From Parvicella tangerina (GTDB lineage: Bacteria; Bacteroidota; Bacteroidia; Flavobacteriales_D; Parvicellaceae): a stretch of DNA of 64,000 bases. The position numbers and the translations under genes are program-made. Shown here piece after piece: positions 44,444 through 53,757 of this stretch; position 1 is the stretch's first letter; each line of letters opens with the position of its first letter. Below the pieces are notes generated by a model that had not been told where the DNA came from, ran no database searches, and worked only from the letters and a program-made list of their open reading frames with translations. Where the stretch lies: positions 2,738,978 to 2,802,977 of the forward strand of contig NZ_OU015584.1 in NCBI RefSeq assembly GCF_907165195.1, given 5' to 3'.

Positions 44444-47400
44444 CTAAGGCTTGATCTCTCTTATTATTTTGAAAGGATTTAATTCGTCAAATCTAAGCGT
44501 AAATCTTATTCTTTGCAAGAAGTTAACTCCTTGATAGTCTAGCTGACTCTTGATCTTTTCCGAAAACAGAAGCGGTACATACACCTCAAACCTGTCCTTA
44601 ACGATAGGGAAGTAAATACCCGCATCATATAGAAAATCTATAGATTCTGTCACTCCTTGTTGCGAAACCGTAGTTAACGGATATACACCTCCATCAGCAA
44701 ACACTCCTAATGGAAATCTAAATGGTGCTTCTACCTTAAAGTTGATTGCTGCGACCCACTGATCCGTACTTCCAAAACTGCTTCTTGAATTTGTTTTAAA
44801 ATTACCATGTGTTTCCGTATTCTGTTGCGTTACCATATTCGGGTATGATTGATATCTCCCCAAAAGCGTATGATCAAATAAATAATCCGTTAATCCACGC
44901 TGACCAGTTAGCGACCAGTTGTATCTACTGGTAAAATGAATCGGCTCTCGTGAAATAGTATAACCTCCAAAAAACCTAAATTCAAATCCCTTTAAATCAA
45001 CATTGTAGTTTTTTCTGACCTTGGCTTCAAGAGAAAGTCCTGAAAATGTTCCAAACTGCTCAGAATTTAATCCGATAAAGTTCAATTTTATGGATGCAGG
45101 CTTCAGCACCTGTTTGTTTTTAATCACATAACTTACATCAAACGCTTGTGTGATATCATTTTCAAGAAGTGAGATATTTTCGTGGATCATAATTCCACGT
45201 AGTAAAATATTATGTCTGGCATTTCGAAGCTTTGTTCGCAATTCCATATTCACATTCACCTCATTTCTTAGCCAGTTTTCATACTTAGGAACATCTAACT
45301 CAATTTGATCCGCAAGGTTAGCCAACCCCTGATCATAAGCAGGAATAGTAGTCTCTGAACTAAAAGTTTTGAAGTTGTACCCTAAAATTAGCTTTCTAAT
45401 CGGTCCGTTGTTAAAGTTATTGTTCCACTTTACATCTGCAATTCCTGTTAATGTATTTGTTTTGAACGCGTACATGGGAGAGAACATCCACTCTACCCTC
45501 TTTTCTGGTACGCTCATATTGTATAAAGACATTCCGAGCATATATCTATCCTGAGCATTCCACCCCATGATGGGAGCAAAATAGATCTGATTCTCATCGC
45601 TCTGCTCATACCCCCCTAAAAACTTAAAGACTATTGGGTCGAGTGTTTTAAAAACTCCTTTCACAGCGATTTCATCATCTTTTCTAAAAACAGTAGGCAT
45701 GTCTTTATTCAGGTCTAACAGATACATATTTTCGCGCTCGTAAGGCATTGCAAAAGTTTCTTTCCCTTCAAATCCATCAAACCACAGCGTTGCTGTTGGT
45801 ATTCCTTCATCCATGCCGGTTATGGAAATGGGAGTAGGAATACCTCCCTTATTTTTGACAGTAATCCGAACTGAATCCCCATCCACTTTAATGCTGCTCA
45901 TACCGTAATCAATTTTCTCTGTAGTCTTGATATAATCTTCAAACAACCAAGATAGATCCTTACCTGATGTCTCTTCAAAAACCTTTCTTACATCATTAGG
46001 TTCAGGATGTTTAAATTTCCACTGATCAAAATAAGCATGCATGCATTTATCATATAGTGTGTCTCCTAGATAAGCGAGTAAATAATCAAACCCAATTCCT
46101 GTTTTACCATAGACAATTGCACCATAGTTAGTGGGTGTAAATTGTTGCGAAGGTGTTTGTATAGGTTGATCATAGTTTCTCCTTGCATTGTAAATATATC
46201 CCAGATCATAAATTCCTCTCGGTCCAAAATCATCCAGTCCCATTATTCGGAGGAGGTTGGGAGGCACACCAAAATCCATCTTAGAATCAGGGTATTTCGT
46301 TTCCGTGTATCGATTTTCCATGAAAGTGTTTAACCCTTCATCCATCCAAGCGTTTACTCGCTCATTAGAACCCAATATACCGTAAAACCAGTTGTGACCA
46401 ACCTCATGCACAATGACCTGCTCTAATCCCAAAGGAGAATAACTCTCACCAATAACAGTCACATTAGGATACTCCATTCCTCCTCCAGCAGATATACTAC
46501 CATCTACTGCAGTAACATGATTATAGGGATAATCTCCTGCCCATAGCGAGTAATAATAAGTAGCATCATTGAGATACTCTATACTGTTCTTCCACAAATC
46601 AAACTCGTTATTGGTAAACATTGCCCAGGTAGTTACTTTTCGACCAGAATGAGGAAGTTGAACCTCTCCTTTTAAGACATGATATCGCTTATCTGCGAAC
46701 CAGGCAAAATCATGCACATTCTCCTGATGAAAATGCAAGGTCTTGAATGAAGTATCACTGGGGATTTCCTTTACGATCGGATAACCGAGTTTGTTTCTTG
46801 GGACAGATTTATCCTTGATCATTTGCTCCGTTTCCATCACTTTTTGATTAAGGAACTCGAGTTCTGACTCTCCCCCAACGAGATCTCCAGTAGCACCCAC
46901 AACATAGTTCTTTGGCAATGTGATTTTCACATCATACGAACCATACTCCGAGTAGAACTCACCTTGACTAAGGTAAGGAAGTGGATGCCAGCCAGACTTA
47001 TCATAAACCGCTGGTTTGGGGAACCATTGAGTGATTTGGTAAGATTCTCCAATATGGCCCAATCTTGAATAAATTCCCTGAGGAATCTTAACCCTAAAAG
47101 GCGTTTCAATAATCATGGTGTCACCCGGGTTTAAACTCTTTCTCAATTTAAACTCTAAAATATCTCTATTCCCATCGTAATACGTGTACAGAATTGACTG
47201 CCCATCAAATGTAAAAGCCAATGAATCTATATAACCTCTATCAGAAGCATCGGCAAAATGAAAATCTACTTCTCCATCTTCATCCAATTGATTTGCCATA
47301 GCCGTATAATTGCCTTTGTAAGCATTAGGCCAAACATGAATAATTATTTTATCCAGCACATCCGGAGAGTTATTAATATACTCGATCTTTTCATGGGCAT

Positions 47401-47527
47401 ATAAAAAATGATCTCGATCGTCAAGCTTCACCTCGATATGCGTGTTTACCTCTTGCTGAAAGTATTCTGTTTGCCCGAATATGCCCGTTGCCAAAAGCAT
47501 TAAGTAGATCAAGATGTAATTTTTCAT
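44444..47527 (-). CDS. Exported M1-family zinc metallopeptidase with long C-terminal region
   Basis: Secreted or periplasmic aminopeptidase-like protein of 1027 residues. A signal peptide (YILIYLMLLATGIFGQ) precedes the M1 N-terminal beta domain. The catalytic domain has the substrate-binding SAGGGMEYPNVTVIG, zinc motif HEVGHNWFYG (about residues 373-377) and the third ligand in NAWMDEGLNTFMENRY. The region after about residue 620 is beta-rich and unlike classical M1 C-terminal helices; it has strand patterns ending IRFTLRFDELNPFKIIREIKP, possibly a membrane-associated barrel. No T9SS sorting domain is visible. Confidence 0.9.
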   Translation of the reverse strand: MKNYILIYLMLLATGIFGQTEYFQQEVNTHIEVKLDDRDHFLYAHEKIEYINNSPDVLDKIIIHVWPNAYKGNYTAMANQLDEDGEVDFHFADASDRGYIDSLAFTFDGQSILYTYYDGNRDILEFKLRKSLNPGDTMIIETPFRVKIPQGIYSRLGHIGESYQITQWFPKPAVYDKSGWHPLPYLSQGEFYSEYGSYDVKITLPKNYVVGATGDLVGGESELEFLNQKVMETEQMIKDKSVPRNKLGYPIVKEIPSDTSFKTLHFHQENVHDFAWFADKRYHVLKGEVQLPHSGRKVTTWAMFTNNEFDLWKNSIEYLNDATYYYSLWAGDYPYNHVTAVDGSISAGGGMEYPNVTVIGESYSPLGLEQVIVHEVGHNWFYGILGSNERVNAWMDEGLNTFMENRYTETKYPDSKMDFGVPPNLLRIMGLDDFGPRGIYDLGYIYNARRNYDQPIQTPSQQFTPTNYGAIVYGKTGIGFDYLLAYLGDTLYDKCMHAYFDQWKFKHPEPNDVRKVFEETSGKDLSWLFEDYIKTTEKIDYGMSSIKVDGDSVRITVKNKGGIPTPISITGMDEGIPTATLWFDGFEGKETFAMPYERENMYLLDLNKDMPTVFRKDDEIAVKGVFKTLDPIVFKFLGGYEQSDENQIYFAPIMGWNAQDRYMLGMSLYNMSVPEKRVEWMFSPMYAFKTNTLTGIADVKWNNNFNNGPIRKLILGYNFKTFSSETTIPAYDQGLANLADQIELDVPKYENWLRNEVNVNMELRTKLRNARHNILLRGIMIHENISLLENDITQAFDVSYVIKNKQVLKPASIKLNFIGLNSEQFGTFSGLSLEAKVRKNYNVDLKGFEFRFFGGYTISREPIHFTSRYNWSLTGQRGLTDYLFDHTLLGRYQSYPNMVTQQNTETHGNFKTNSRSSFGSTDQWVAAINFKVEAPFRFPLGVFADGGVYPLTTVSQQGVTESIDFLYDAGIYFPIVKDRFEVYVPLLFSEKIKSQLDYQGVNFLQRIRFTLRFDELNPFKIIREIKP

Positions 47528-47615
47528 TCGATTGGTATTATTCTTTGTGAAGATAGCTAATTCAGTAATTACTGATAATAATAGTTATTAGAAATCGTTT
47601 CGTAATTCAAAATTG

Positions 47616-48263
47616 ATGAAAACAAAGTTTCTTTATATCGTAGTCGTAGTCATCTTGGTAATTTTTTCTCAGGTCTATGCTCAGATTCCAGACAGTTTGA
47701 TGATTAGTGATGAATCTACAGCTGACCCAAGGTTTAGAGTTACGGTCGCATTCAGTTCTACTCAAGACTTTATTAAAACAACCCCAAACTTTGATTCAAA
47801 AAGAAACAAACTTGGCTACACTGCTGGTGCTGGGTCAATCATTCAACTCGGGATGAACAGTAAACTTTCCTTTGCAACAAGTTTTAGGTTTATTCGATCT
47901 AAACTATTTCTTGAAGACTCAACAAAACGTATTAAACAATATCAAGTACTACCCTATGGAGGTTTGATTAGTATGTCTTACTTACAGTTCTTCTGTAAAA
48001 ATAGCTTCATAAACATTGGTGGAGACCTTCAGCTAAACTTTGAATTGAAAAGCTACACACTAACCACTCGGGAATCACACTATCAGACTTACCGTAATTA
48101 TTTTGTTCACATTGGTTTAGGTAAAGCAGTTCAAATTGGTAAAACAACTATTTATCCAGAAGTCAGGTATTCCATCGGAATAAACTCCACACAAAATTAT
48201 GGTCCGTTTGAAGAAGTAAAACTTCATTTTTTATCTTTACTCATCAACGTAACCAATAACTAA
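47616..48263 (+). CDS. Secreted beta-barrel-type protein, unknown function
   Basis: Protein of 215 residues with signal peptide KTKFLYIVVVVILVIFSQVY and strand-like segments throughout (SKLSFATSFRFIRSKLF, YPEVRYSIGINSTQ). It resembles small porin-family outer-membrane proteins of Bacteroidota, but no family is certain. The ATG at 47616 is preferred to a TTG one codon before it. It is divergent from the M1 peptidase gene and lies 4 bases before ridA. Confidence 0.7.
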   Translation: MKTKFLYIVVVVILVIFSQVYAQIPDSLMISDESTADPRFRVTVAFSSTQDFIKTTPNFDSKRNKLGYTAGAGSIIQLGMNSKLSFATSFRFIRSKLFLEDSTKRIKQYQVLPYGGLISMSYLQFFCKNSFINIGGDLQLNFELKSYTLTTRESHYQTYRNYFVHIGLGKAVQIGKTTIYPEVRYSIGINSTQNYGPFEEVKLHFLSLLINVTNN

Positions 48264-48267
48264 AATC

Positions 48268-48645
48268 ATGAAAAAAGCGATTAAGATAAAAAATGCTCCT
48301 GCCCCTCTAGGACCATATAGTCAAGCTATTCTAAAAGGCAACACTTTATATGGCAGTGGTCAGATAGCCATTGATCCGATTACTGGAGAATTTAAAATGG
48401 ACACTATAAAGGATGAAACAACACAAGTTATGAAGAACATTGAAGCCATACTTACAGCTGCAGACATGACTTTTGACCATGTTGTAAAATGTTCAATATT
48501 CCTTAGCGATATGCATAATTTTGGCTCAGTAAATGAGGTTTACGCCAGCTTTTTTGGTGATGTACCACCAGCAAGAGAGACAGTAGAAGTTGCTTGCCTA
48601 CCAAAAAATGTTAATGTTGAAATAAGTTTTATTGCTGAAAGATAG
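48268..48645 (+). CDS. ridA: RidA-family enamine/imine deaminase
   Basis: Small trimeric enzyme that hydrolyses reactive 2-aminoacrylate and related imines made by PLP enzymes. Length is 125 residues. Signature segments are NAPAPLGPYSQAILKGNTLY, SGQIAIDPITGEF, KCSIFLSDMHNFGSVNEVYA and the substrate-binding Arg in PPARETVEVACLPKNVNVEI. It sits 4 bases after the preceding barrel gene, and its TAG overlaps the GTG start of the next gene by one base. Confidence 0.95.
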   Translation: MKKAIKIKNAPAPLGPYSQAILKGNTLYGSGQIAIDPITGEFKMDTIKDETTQVMKNIEAILTAADMTFDHVVKCSIFLSDMHNFGSVNEVYASFFGDVPPARETVEVACLPKNVNVEISFIAER

Positions 48646-49115
48646 TGCTAGCTCCCGAGGAATCGTTAAATAACTCCGTTAAATCCAGTAATGAAAAGGA
48701 TGAGCACTTCGAGAATTACTTAAAAACAGTGCTTTTTGCTAAGTATTTTTTCCTTACTGTTCTGATTTTTAACATCTTCCAACTTTTGGCTTTTGTAAGC
48801 CTTTTTGATGGCTTATACAGTTCTTTTATTTATGGCGGAACCACATTCCAACTGCTCCAATGGTCATTCGATGAAACGACCATAATGCTATTTTTTAAAG
48901 CAGTTCAGGTAATTTCTATAATTGTTCTTTTCAAACTCCATCGTAGGGTAAAAACTATATTGGAGAAGAACTTGCACAAGGATAAGGGATTAAACATTTT
49001 AGTTGTTATCCTATTATTTCTTCAAGTTTTGAACCCAAATTACCTCAATCTGGCTATCGCTACTTGCAGTGCGACAATTTGGTTAAGACTGCTTTACCTG
49101 CACAAAAAATCCTAG
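48645..49115 (+). CDS. Small integral membrane protein, unknown function
   Basis: 156-residue protein with four hydrophobic helices (about residues 30-52, 73-100, 120-137 and 140-150) and a charged N-terminus. No family is recognised. The start is GTG, overlapping the ridA stop by one base, so translation is likely coupled. Its stop codon overlaps the stop of the convergent M16 peptidase gene in a shared CTAG. The open frame, coupling and hydrophobic pattern support it as a gene. Confidence 0.65.
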   Translation: MLAPEESLNNSVKSSNEKDEHFENYLKTVLFAKYFFLTVLIFNIFQLLAFVSLFDGLYSSFIYGGTTFQLLQWSFDETTIMLFFKAVQVISIIVLFKLHRRVKTILEKNLHKDKGLNILVVILLFLQVLNPNYLNLAIATCSATIWLRLLYLHKKS

Positions 49116-50389
49116 GTCATGTTACCTGCAATGGCTTCAACCATGGAATCAGGATCGAGGTATCTAATCGCAACCTCATTCAATTCTTTACTCGTTACAC
49201 TTCTGATCACTTTAATGAAATCAGTAAAAAAGGAAAAGTCCTGTCCTTTAAAGTTTACCGCTTTAAATTGTTGAGCAATAGAAAAAGGGCCATCTGAAGC
49301 CCCTAGGATGGACCCTAACATTTGGCTCTTTACCGTACTGAGTTCACCATGACTAATTTCTTCTTCACGCAATCTTCTGACTTCCTTATAAATTTCTTGA
49401 ACTGCCTTTTCAGTAACATCGGCTCCTACTTCTGTTGCAATGGAAAAAACAACTCCATTGAACATTGCATTCAGTCCAGAACCAATTCCATAGGTGTAGC
49501 CTTTGTCTTCTCTGATATTCATCATCAATCTTGATCCAAAATAACCACCTAAGACGGTATTGAGAACTTTGAGTTTGAAATAATCTTCTGTTCCAAAATC
49601 AACTGGAACAACCTTACCAATTCGAATCGCAGACTGCAATGCTCCATTTTTCTTATGCATTGCTTTTTTAGGATGGTTAGGTGCTAATGGGCAGTCTGAA
49701 CTATTCTTGATACCCGGTCTAAGATCCCCAAAAGCACGTTCAAGCTGATGAAAAATAGTCTCATCAAACTTGCCAGTTACAATAATAGAGCAGTTCTGAG
49801 CACCGTAATAATCCTCATAAAAACGCGTTAAATCTTCTGTAGTTGTGTGATCAAAATCCGTCAACTCGGTTCGTTGCCCATAATAGTGATCTTCATACAA
49901 AAGAGATGCATAAAGCCTTCTAGCAAGAGTAGCTACCTTCTCCTGCTTAACTAAATATTTTTGCTTCTGATTTTTGAGGAAAATGCTCAATTCTCTTTCT
50001 GGAAAAATGGTCTCTTTAATTGCCTCCTGAAACAGAGGGAGCACATCACCTAACTTGTTCGTGAGCGTAAAGAGCGAAACACTGCTGTGGTCAACGCTAT
50101 AATTACTCTCTAAGAAAGCCCCGTAAAAATCAATTTCCTCGCCTAATACTCCGGTTTTTTTACTTACTGTAGTTTCTCCAATTAACTCATTCACTGCTTT
50201 TGCAACGAATGGGTTTTTTGCCTTACTTCTATTAATGGCAAAGGTAAGGTCAACCTGAACAACTTCTTGAGTTCCTATGTTAAAGGCAAAAACTTGTATT
50301 CCATTACTCAGCGTATGGATCTCAGGATCTGGAAAGCTAACTTCGGTAATGTCCTTGATGGGTGGTGCAATATTTCTCTCTAAGATCAT
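49112..50389 (-). CDS. M16-family peptidase homologue lacking the zinc motif
   Basis: 425-residue protein with the two-lobed M16 fold (N-terminal EIHTLSNGIQVFAFNIGTQ, later KDGYTYG-like segment NIREDKGYTYGIGSGLNAMF). At the place of the HxxEH zinc site it reads VAKAVNELIGETT, so the metal ligands are missing and it should be inactive by itself. The adjacent upstream gene encodes an M16 protein with an intact site. Such active/inactive pairs form heterodimers in this family, like the alpha and beta subunits of mitochondrial processing peptidase. Confidence 0.88.
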   Translation of the reverse strand: MILERNIAPPIKDITEVSFPDPEIHTLSNGIQVFAFNIGTQEVVQVDLTFAINRSKAKNPFVAKAVNELIGETTVSKKTGVLGEEIDFYGAFLESNYSVDHSSVSLFTLTNKLGDVLPLFQEAIKETIFPERELSIFLKNQKQKYLVKQEKVATLARRLYASLLYEDHYYGQRTELTDFDHTTTEDLTRFYEDYYGAQNCSIIVTGKFDETIFHQLERAFGDLRPGIKNSSDCPLAPNHPKKAMHKKNGALQSAIRIGKVVPVDFGTEDYFKLKVLNTVLGGYFGSRLMMNIREDKGYTYGIGSGLNAMFNGVVFSIATEVGADVTEKAVQEIYKEVRRLREEEISHGELSTVKSQMLGSILGASDGPFSIAQQFKAVNFKGQDFSFFTDFIKVIRSVTSKELNEVAIRYLDPDSMVEAIAGNMT

Positions 50390-50391
50390 AA

Positions 50392-51633
50392 CTATGATTT
50401 CTTTGCTTTATAATTCAAGACCGAACAGTTTTCCTTACGGAAAATCTCACCAGCAATTTGTTTGATATCTTCAAGCTTCACTTTCTTGTATTTTTCAACT
50501 TCGTGATTGATAGCATCTGCATCAGCTATTAATTCATAGAAACACAGACTCATCGCCTTGTTCAATACAGTCATCTCTCCAAAAACATTCGAGCTTTCCA
50601 CTTTGTTTTTTACTTTTTCAAGCTCTCTTTCAGTCACAAGTGTTGACTTTAAGTCTTCCAGGTATTCCCAAATTAACTCTTGAGCTTCTTTCAAGCTAAC
50701 TCCTTCTGCAGGCTTACCTGTGACCATAAACAGTCCGTTATCAATACTCCCAGAAACATACGCTGAAATCTCATTGAATTTGGGGTTTTCTAATACCAAT
50801 CCCTTAAACAACCTAGACGACCGACCTCTAGACAAGATATCTGAGATCAAGTCTGTAGCATGATAGTTCGGATCTGTTCTTGAGCACATGTGAAATGCCA
50901 TATAGATTGCATCTGCTGGGACATCTCGCTCAACCGTTAGTTCTCTATACTCCTGTTGTTGAGGCTCTTGTGGTATATTTCGATTAAATTTTTCTCTGGA
51001 AGGAATTTCTCCAAAATATTTATTAGAAAGCTGTTCAACAGTTTGAAGTGATATATCTCCAGCCACGCATAATATTGCATTTTGAGGTGTGTAGTGCTTA
51101 TAAAAAAACGCTTTAACTTCATCCATAGATGCATCAGCGATATGCTCTATGGCTTTTCCAATAGTTGCCCACTTATAAGGATGATTCTTATAAGCCAGTG
51201 GACGCAATAACAACCAAACGTCTCCGTAAGGTTGATTCAAATAGCGCTGTTTAAACTCTTCTATAACCACATTTCTTTGAACTTCAAGACTTTTAGGTGT
51301 GAATGCCAATTCAAGCATACGGTCACTTTCCAGCCAGAAAGCAGTTTCTAAATTATCTTTAGGCAAAGAACAATAGTAATTAGTTAAGTCATTCGAAGTA
51401 AATGCATTATTCTGTCCACCAGCTTTTTGTAAAGGTTCATCAAAGTTGGGGACGTGCTTACTTCCTCCAAACATTAAATGCTCAAAAAGGTGAGCAAAGC
51501 CCGTACGATTTTCATCCTCATCTCTAGCTCCAACATCATAAAGTATATTAAAAGCAACTAATGGCGTAGATTCATCGTTATGATGAATTACCGTTAAACC
51601 ATTGGTAAGTTTAAACTTATTGAATTCTATCAT
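50392..51633 (-). CDS. M16-family zinc peptidase (catalytic subunit)
   Basis: 413-residue processing-peptidase-like protein. The inverted zinc motif HLFEH is present in RTGFAHLFEHLMFGGSKHVP, with the downstream Glu ligand expected in NVVIEEFKQRY. No signal peptide is seen (MIEFNKFKLTNGLTVI), so it is cytoplasmic or moved by another route. It ends 2 bases before the inactive M16 partner, so the two are co-translated and probably form one enzyme. It begins one base after the nitronate monooxygenase-like gene stop. Confidence 0.93.
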   Translation of the reverse strand: MIEFNKFKLTNGLTVIHHNDESTPLVAFNILYDVGARDEDENRTGFAHLFEHLMFGGSKHVPNFDEPLQKAGGQNNAFTSNDLTNYYCSLPKDNLETAFWLESDRMLELAFTPKSLEVQRNVVIEEFKQRYLNQPYGDVWLLLRPLAYKNHPYKWATIGKAIEHIADASMDEVKAFFYKHYTPQNAILCVAGDISLQTVEQLSNKYFGEIPSREKFNRNIPQEPQQQEYRELTVERDVPADAIYMAFHMCSRTDPNYHATDLISDILSRGRSSRLFKGLVLENPKFNEISAYVSGSIDNGLFMVTGKPAEGVSLKEAQELIWEYLEDLKSTLVTERELEKVKNKVESSNVFGEMTVLNKAMSLCFYELIADADAINHEVEKYKKVKLEDIKQIAGEIFRKENCSVLNYKAKKS

Positions 51634-51634
51634 C

Positions 51635-52591
51635 TTAAAAAGTGAACTTACTATTTACATTCAACACAGACTCTTTGGTTTCGATAAACTCTCGCATAAT
51701 TTCCTCTACAATTACGTGGACAGGTTTTATGTCATCAATAATTCCTGATACCTGTCCGATTTCCAACTCTCCTTCATCTAAATCCCCTTCAAACATTCCT
51801 TTTTTTGCCCTACCTCTTCCCAAATGTTCTTTGAGCTCCTCGGCAGAAGCACCTTCTGAGTACTTTTTCATTAGATCCAAAAAGAATTTATTCTTAATCA
51901 ATCGTACAGGAGTAATCTCTTTAAGCGTTAACATCGTATCCCCTTCCTTAGCTTTGACAACCTCATTCTTAAAACCTTGATGAGCAGATGCTTCGAAAGA
52001 AGCTACGAAACGACTTCCCATTTGAACACCGTCTGCTCCCAATACCATTGCCGCAAACATTCCTGCACCAGAACCAATTCCACCTGCAGCGATAACTGGG
52101 ATTTCAACTTCTCTAGCCACACTTGGGATCAAGACCATTGAGGTAGTTTCATCACGGCCGTTGTGACCGCCAGCCTCGAAACCTTCAGCTACAACAGCAT
52201 CAACTCCAGCCTCTTCTGCTTTCTTCGCAAACTTTACAGAGGACACAACATGCACTACTGTAATCCCCTTAGACTTCAAATACTCGGTATACTTCTTTGG
52301 ATTCCCAGCTGAAGTAAAAACAATTGGAACACCATATTCAACAATACTTTCGATATGCTTGTCTATATCAGGATATAACATTGGCAAGTTTACTGCAAAA
52401 GGCTTGTCCGTTGCCAACTGGCACTTCTCAATATGAACCCTAAGTACTTCAGGATACATCGAGCCCGAACCAATAATGCCTAAACCTCCAGCATTACTTA
52501 CGGCACTAGCCAACTCCCAACCAGCACACCATATCATTCCTCCCTGCACTATGGGATAATCAATGTTAAACAATTCTGTAACTCTGTTCAT
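51635..52591 (-). CDS. Nitronate monooxygenase-like FMN enzyme
   Basis: TIM-barrel flavoprotein of the 2-nitropropane dioxygenase / FabK family, 318 residues. Motifs are NIDYPIVQGGMIWCAGWELA, AVVAEGFEAGGHNG (active-site His region), VIAAGGIGSGAGMFAAMVLG and ADGVQMGSRFVAS for FMN phosphate binding. Members oxidise nitronates or reduce enoyl-ACP, and the sequence does not settle which. It begins the run that continues with the two M16 genes. Confidence 0.88.
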   Translation of the reverse strand: MNRVTELFNIDYPIVQGGMIWCAGWELASAVSNAGGLGIIGSGSMYPEVLRVHIEKCQLATDKPFAVNLPMLYPDIDKHIESIVEYGVPIVFTSAGNPKKYTEYLKSKGITVVHVVSSVKFAKKAEEAGVDAVVAEGFEAGGHNGRDETTSMVLIPSVAREVEIPVIAAGGIGSGAGMFAAMVLGADGVQMGSRFVASFEASAHQGFKNEVVKAKEGDTMLTLKEITPVRLIKNKFFLDLMKKYSEGASAEELKEHLGRGRAKKGMFEGDLDEGELEIGQVSGIIDDIKPVHVIVEEIMREFIETKESVLNVNSKFTF

Positions 52592-52746
52592 AGTATTTTG
52601 TTCTTATCACGAATTTACAGTTTTAGACAATAGCATTTGATGGTTTCGTACAATTTTTCACTGGATTCGACATCCATTTACTATCTTTTAAATAGAAAAG
52701 TATGGAATTCGCTACGCCAAATTACCAATATAACAAATAAGCTACT

Positions 52747-53661
52747 ATGAAATTTGTTAATTACATTCTTGTTCTATCTATGTTCCTGACCTTTGTATCA
52801 AAAGCTCAAGCTCAGTATCTTACTGACTTCGGAATAAACATAGGAGCCTCTAATTATTTGGGTGATATTGGTGGCAAAGAAATGATTCGAAGAGACTTCA
52901 TCTTCGATATGAAGTTGTCGCAAACTAAACCATCTTATGGCCTGTTTTTTAGGCATCGGTTCAATGAGTCTTATGGAATCACCACTACTTTAACATTTGC
53001 CAATATTGCGGGTACAGATGCGATAACGGAAAACCCCGCCAGAAGAGAAAGAAACCTGAGTTTCTACAACACAATTACCGAACTCTCTACGCGGGCTGAA
53101 TATTACTTTTATACGATTCATGATGTTGGAAACCACGGAAGGTACTGCGTTAACTTTAGACCTTATGTATTTGCAGGACTTGGACTATTTCATCACGCCC
53201 CAAAAACCAAATACCAATGAGAAACATATAATTTAAGACCTTTAAAAACTGAAGGTCAACAAAAAGCATACAGCCTCTTAAGCGTTTCGGTACCAGCAGG
53301 ACTCGGTTTTTATTTCACTTACAAGAATAGGTATCGCTTGTCATTTGAAATGGGTTATAGAAAAACCTTCACTGATTATCTTGATGACATCAGCACAACT
53401 TTTGCAAACGAAGATGATTTAGACTCAGAACTTTCGGTTGAACTAGCCAATAGAAATGATGAGATTGAGGGAGATGATGCCATTATTGATCCTAACAATT
53501 ATGAACCTGGAAGCAAAAGAGGAAACTCATCTGACAAAGACTCTTTCCTTACTACTCACTTTGGATTTAGTTACGTGCTTCGAGGATCCTGGAGAAATAC
53601 GATAATTACCAGAGGACCTGTTAGACCAAAATTCATAAGAAAAACCAGAGTAAAGTTCTAA
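52747..53661 (+). pseudogene. DUF6089-like outer-membrane protein gene with one in-frame TGA
   Basis: Frame of 304 codons that is intact except for TGA at 53218-53220. The first part (MKFVNYILVLSMFLTFVSKA signal, then ASNYLGDIGGKEMIRRDF) is translated for 157 residues up to PKTKYQ. After the stop the same frame continues ETYNLRPLKTEGQ and then VPAGLGFYFTYKNRYRLSFE to the natural TAA. Both parts align along their length with the intact paralogue starting at 53758, with no frameshift. By comparison the stop replaces a residue in a turn, probably Gly (GGA to TGA). Options are a recent nonsense mutation, a sequencing error or readthrough. The truncated product would lack part of the barrel. Confidence 0.8.
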
Positions 53662-53680
53662 CCTGAATGAAGGCTCGTTT

Positions 53681-53703
53681 ATGAGGTATAATGCATATCT
53701 CAT
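53681..53703. other. Stem-loop between the two DUF6089-like genes
   Basis: ATGAGGTAT (53681-53689) pairs with ATATCTCAT (53695-53703), with one G-T wobble and a five-base loop. No T-tract follows on the plus strand, so a terminator role is uncertain. Confidence 0.3.
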
Positions 53704-53721
53704 CAATTAACCATTTGATAA

Positions 53722-53753
53722 TTTGAAAACTTAATTAAGAATAAATACATTTG
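53722..53753 (+). promoter_or_regulatory. Promoter of the intact DUF6089-like gene, near-leaderless
   Basis: TTTG (53722-53725), 20 bases, TACATTTG (53746-53753). The -7 box ends 4 bases before the ATG at 53758, so the transcript should start at about the start codon. Confidence 0.55.
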
Positions 53754-53757
53754 TATC

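Noticed and set aside
53218-53220. TGA read as Trp or selenocysteine
   Set aside because: TGA terminates other genes here (TetR, plsY, uup), Trp is encoded by TGG throughout, and no SECIS-like stem after the codon was evident.
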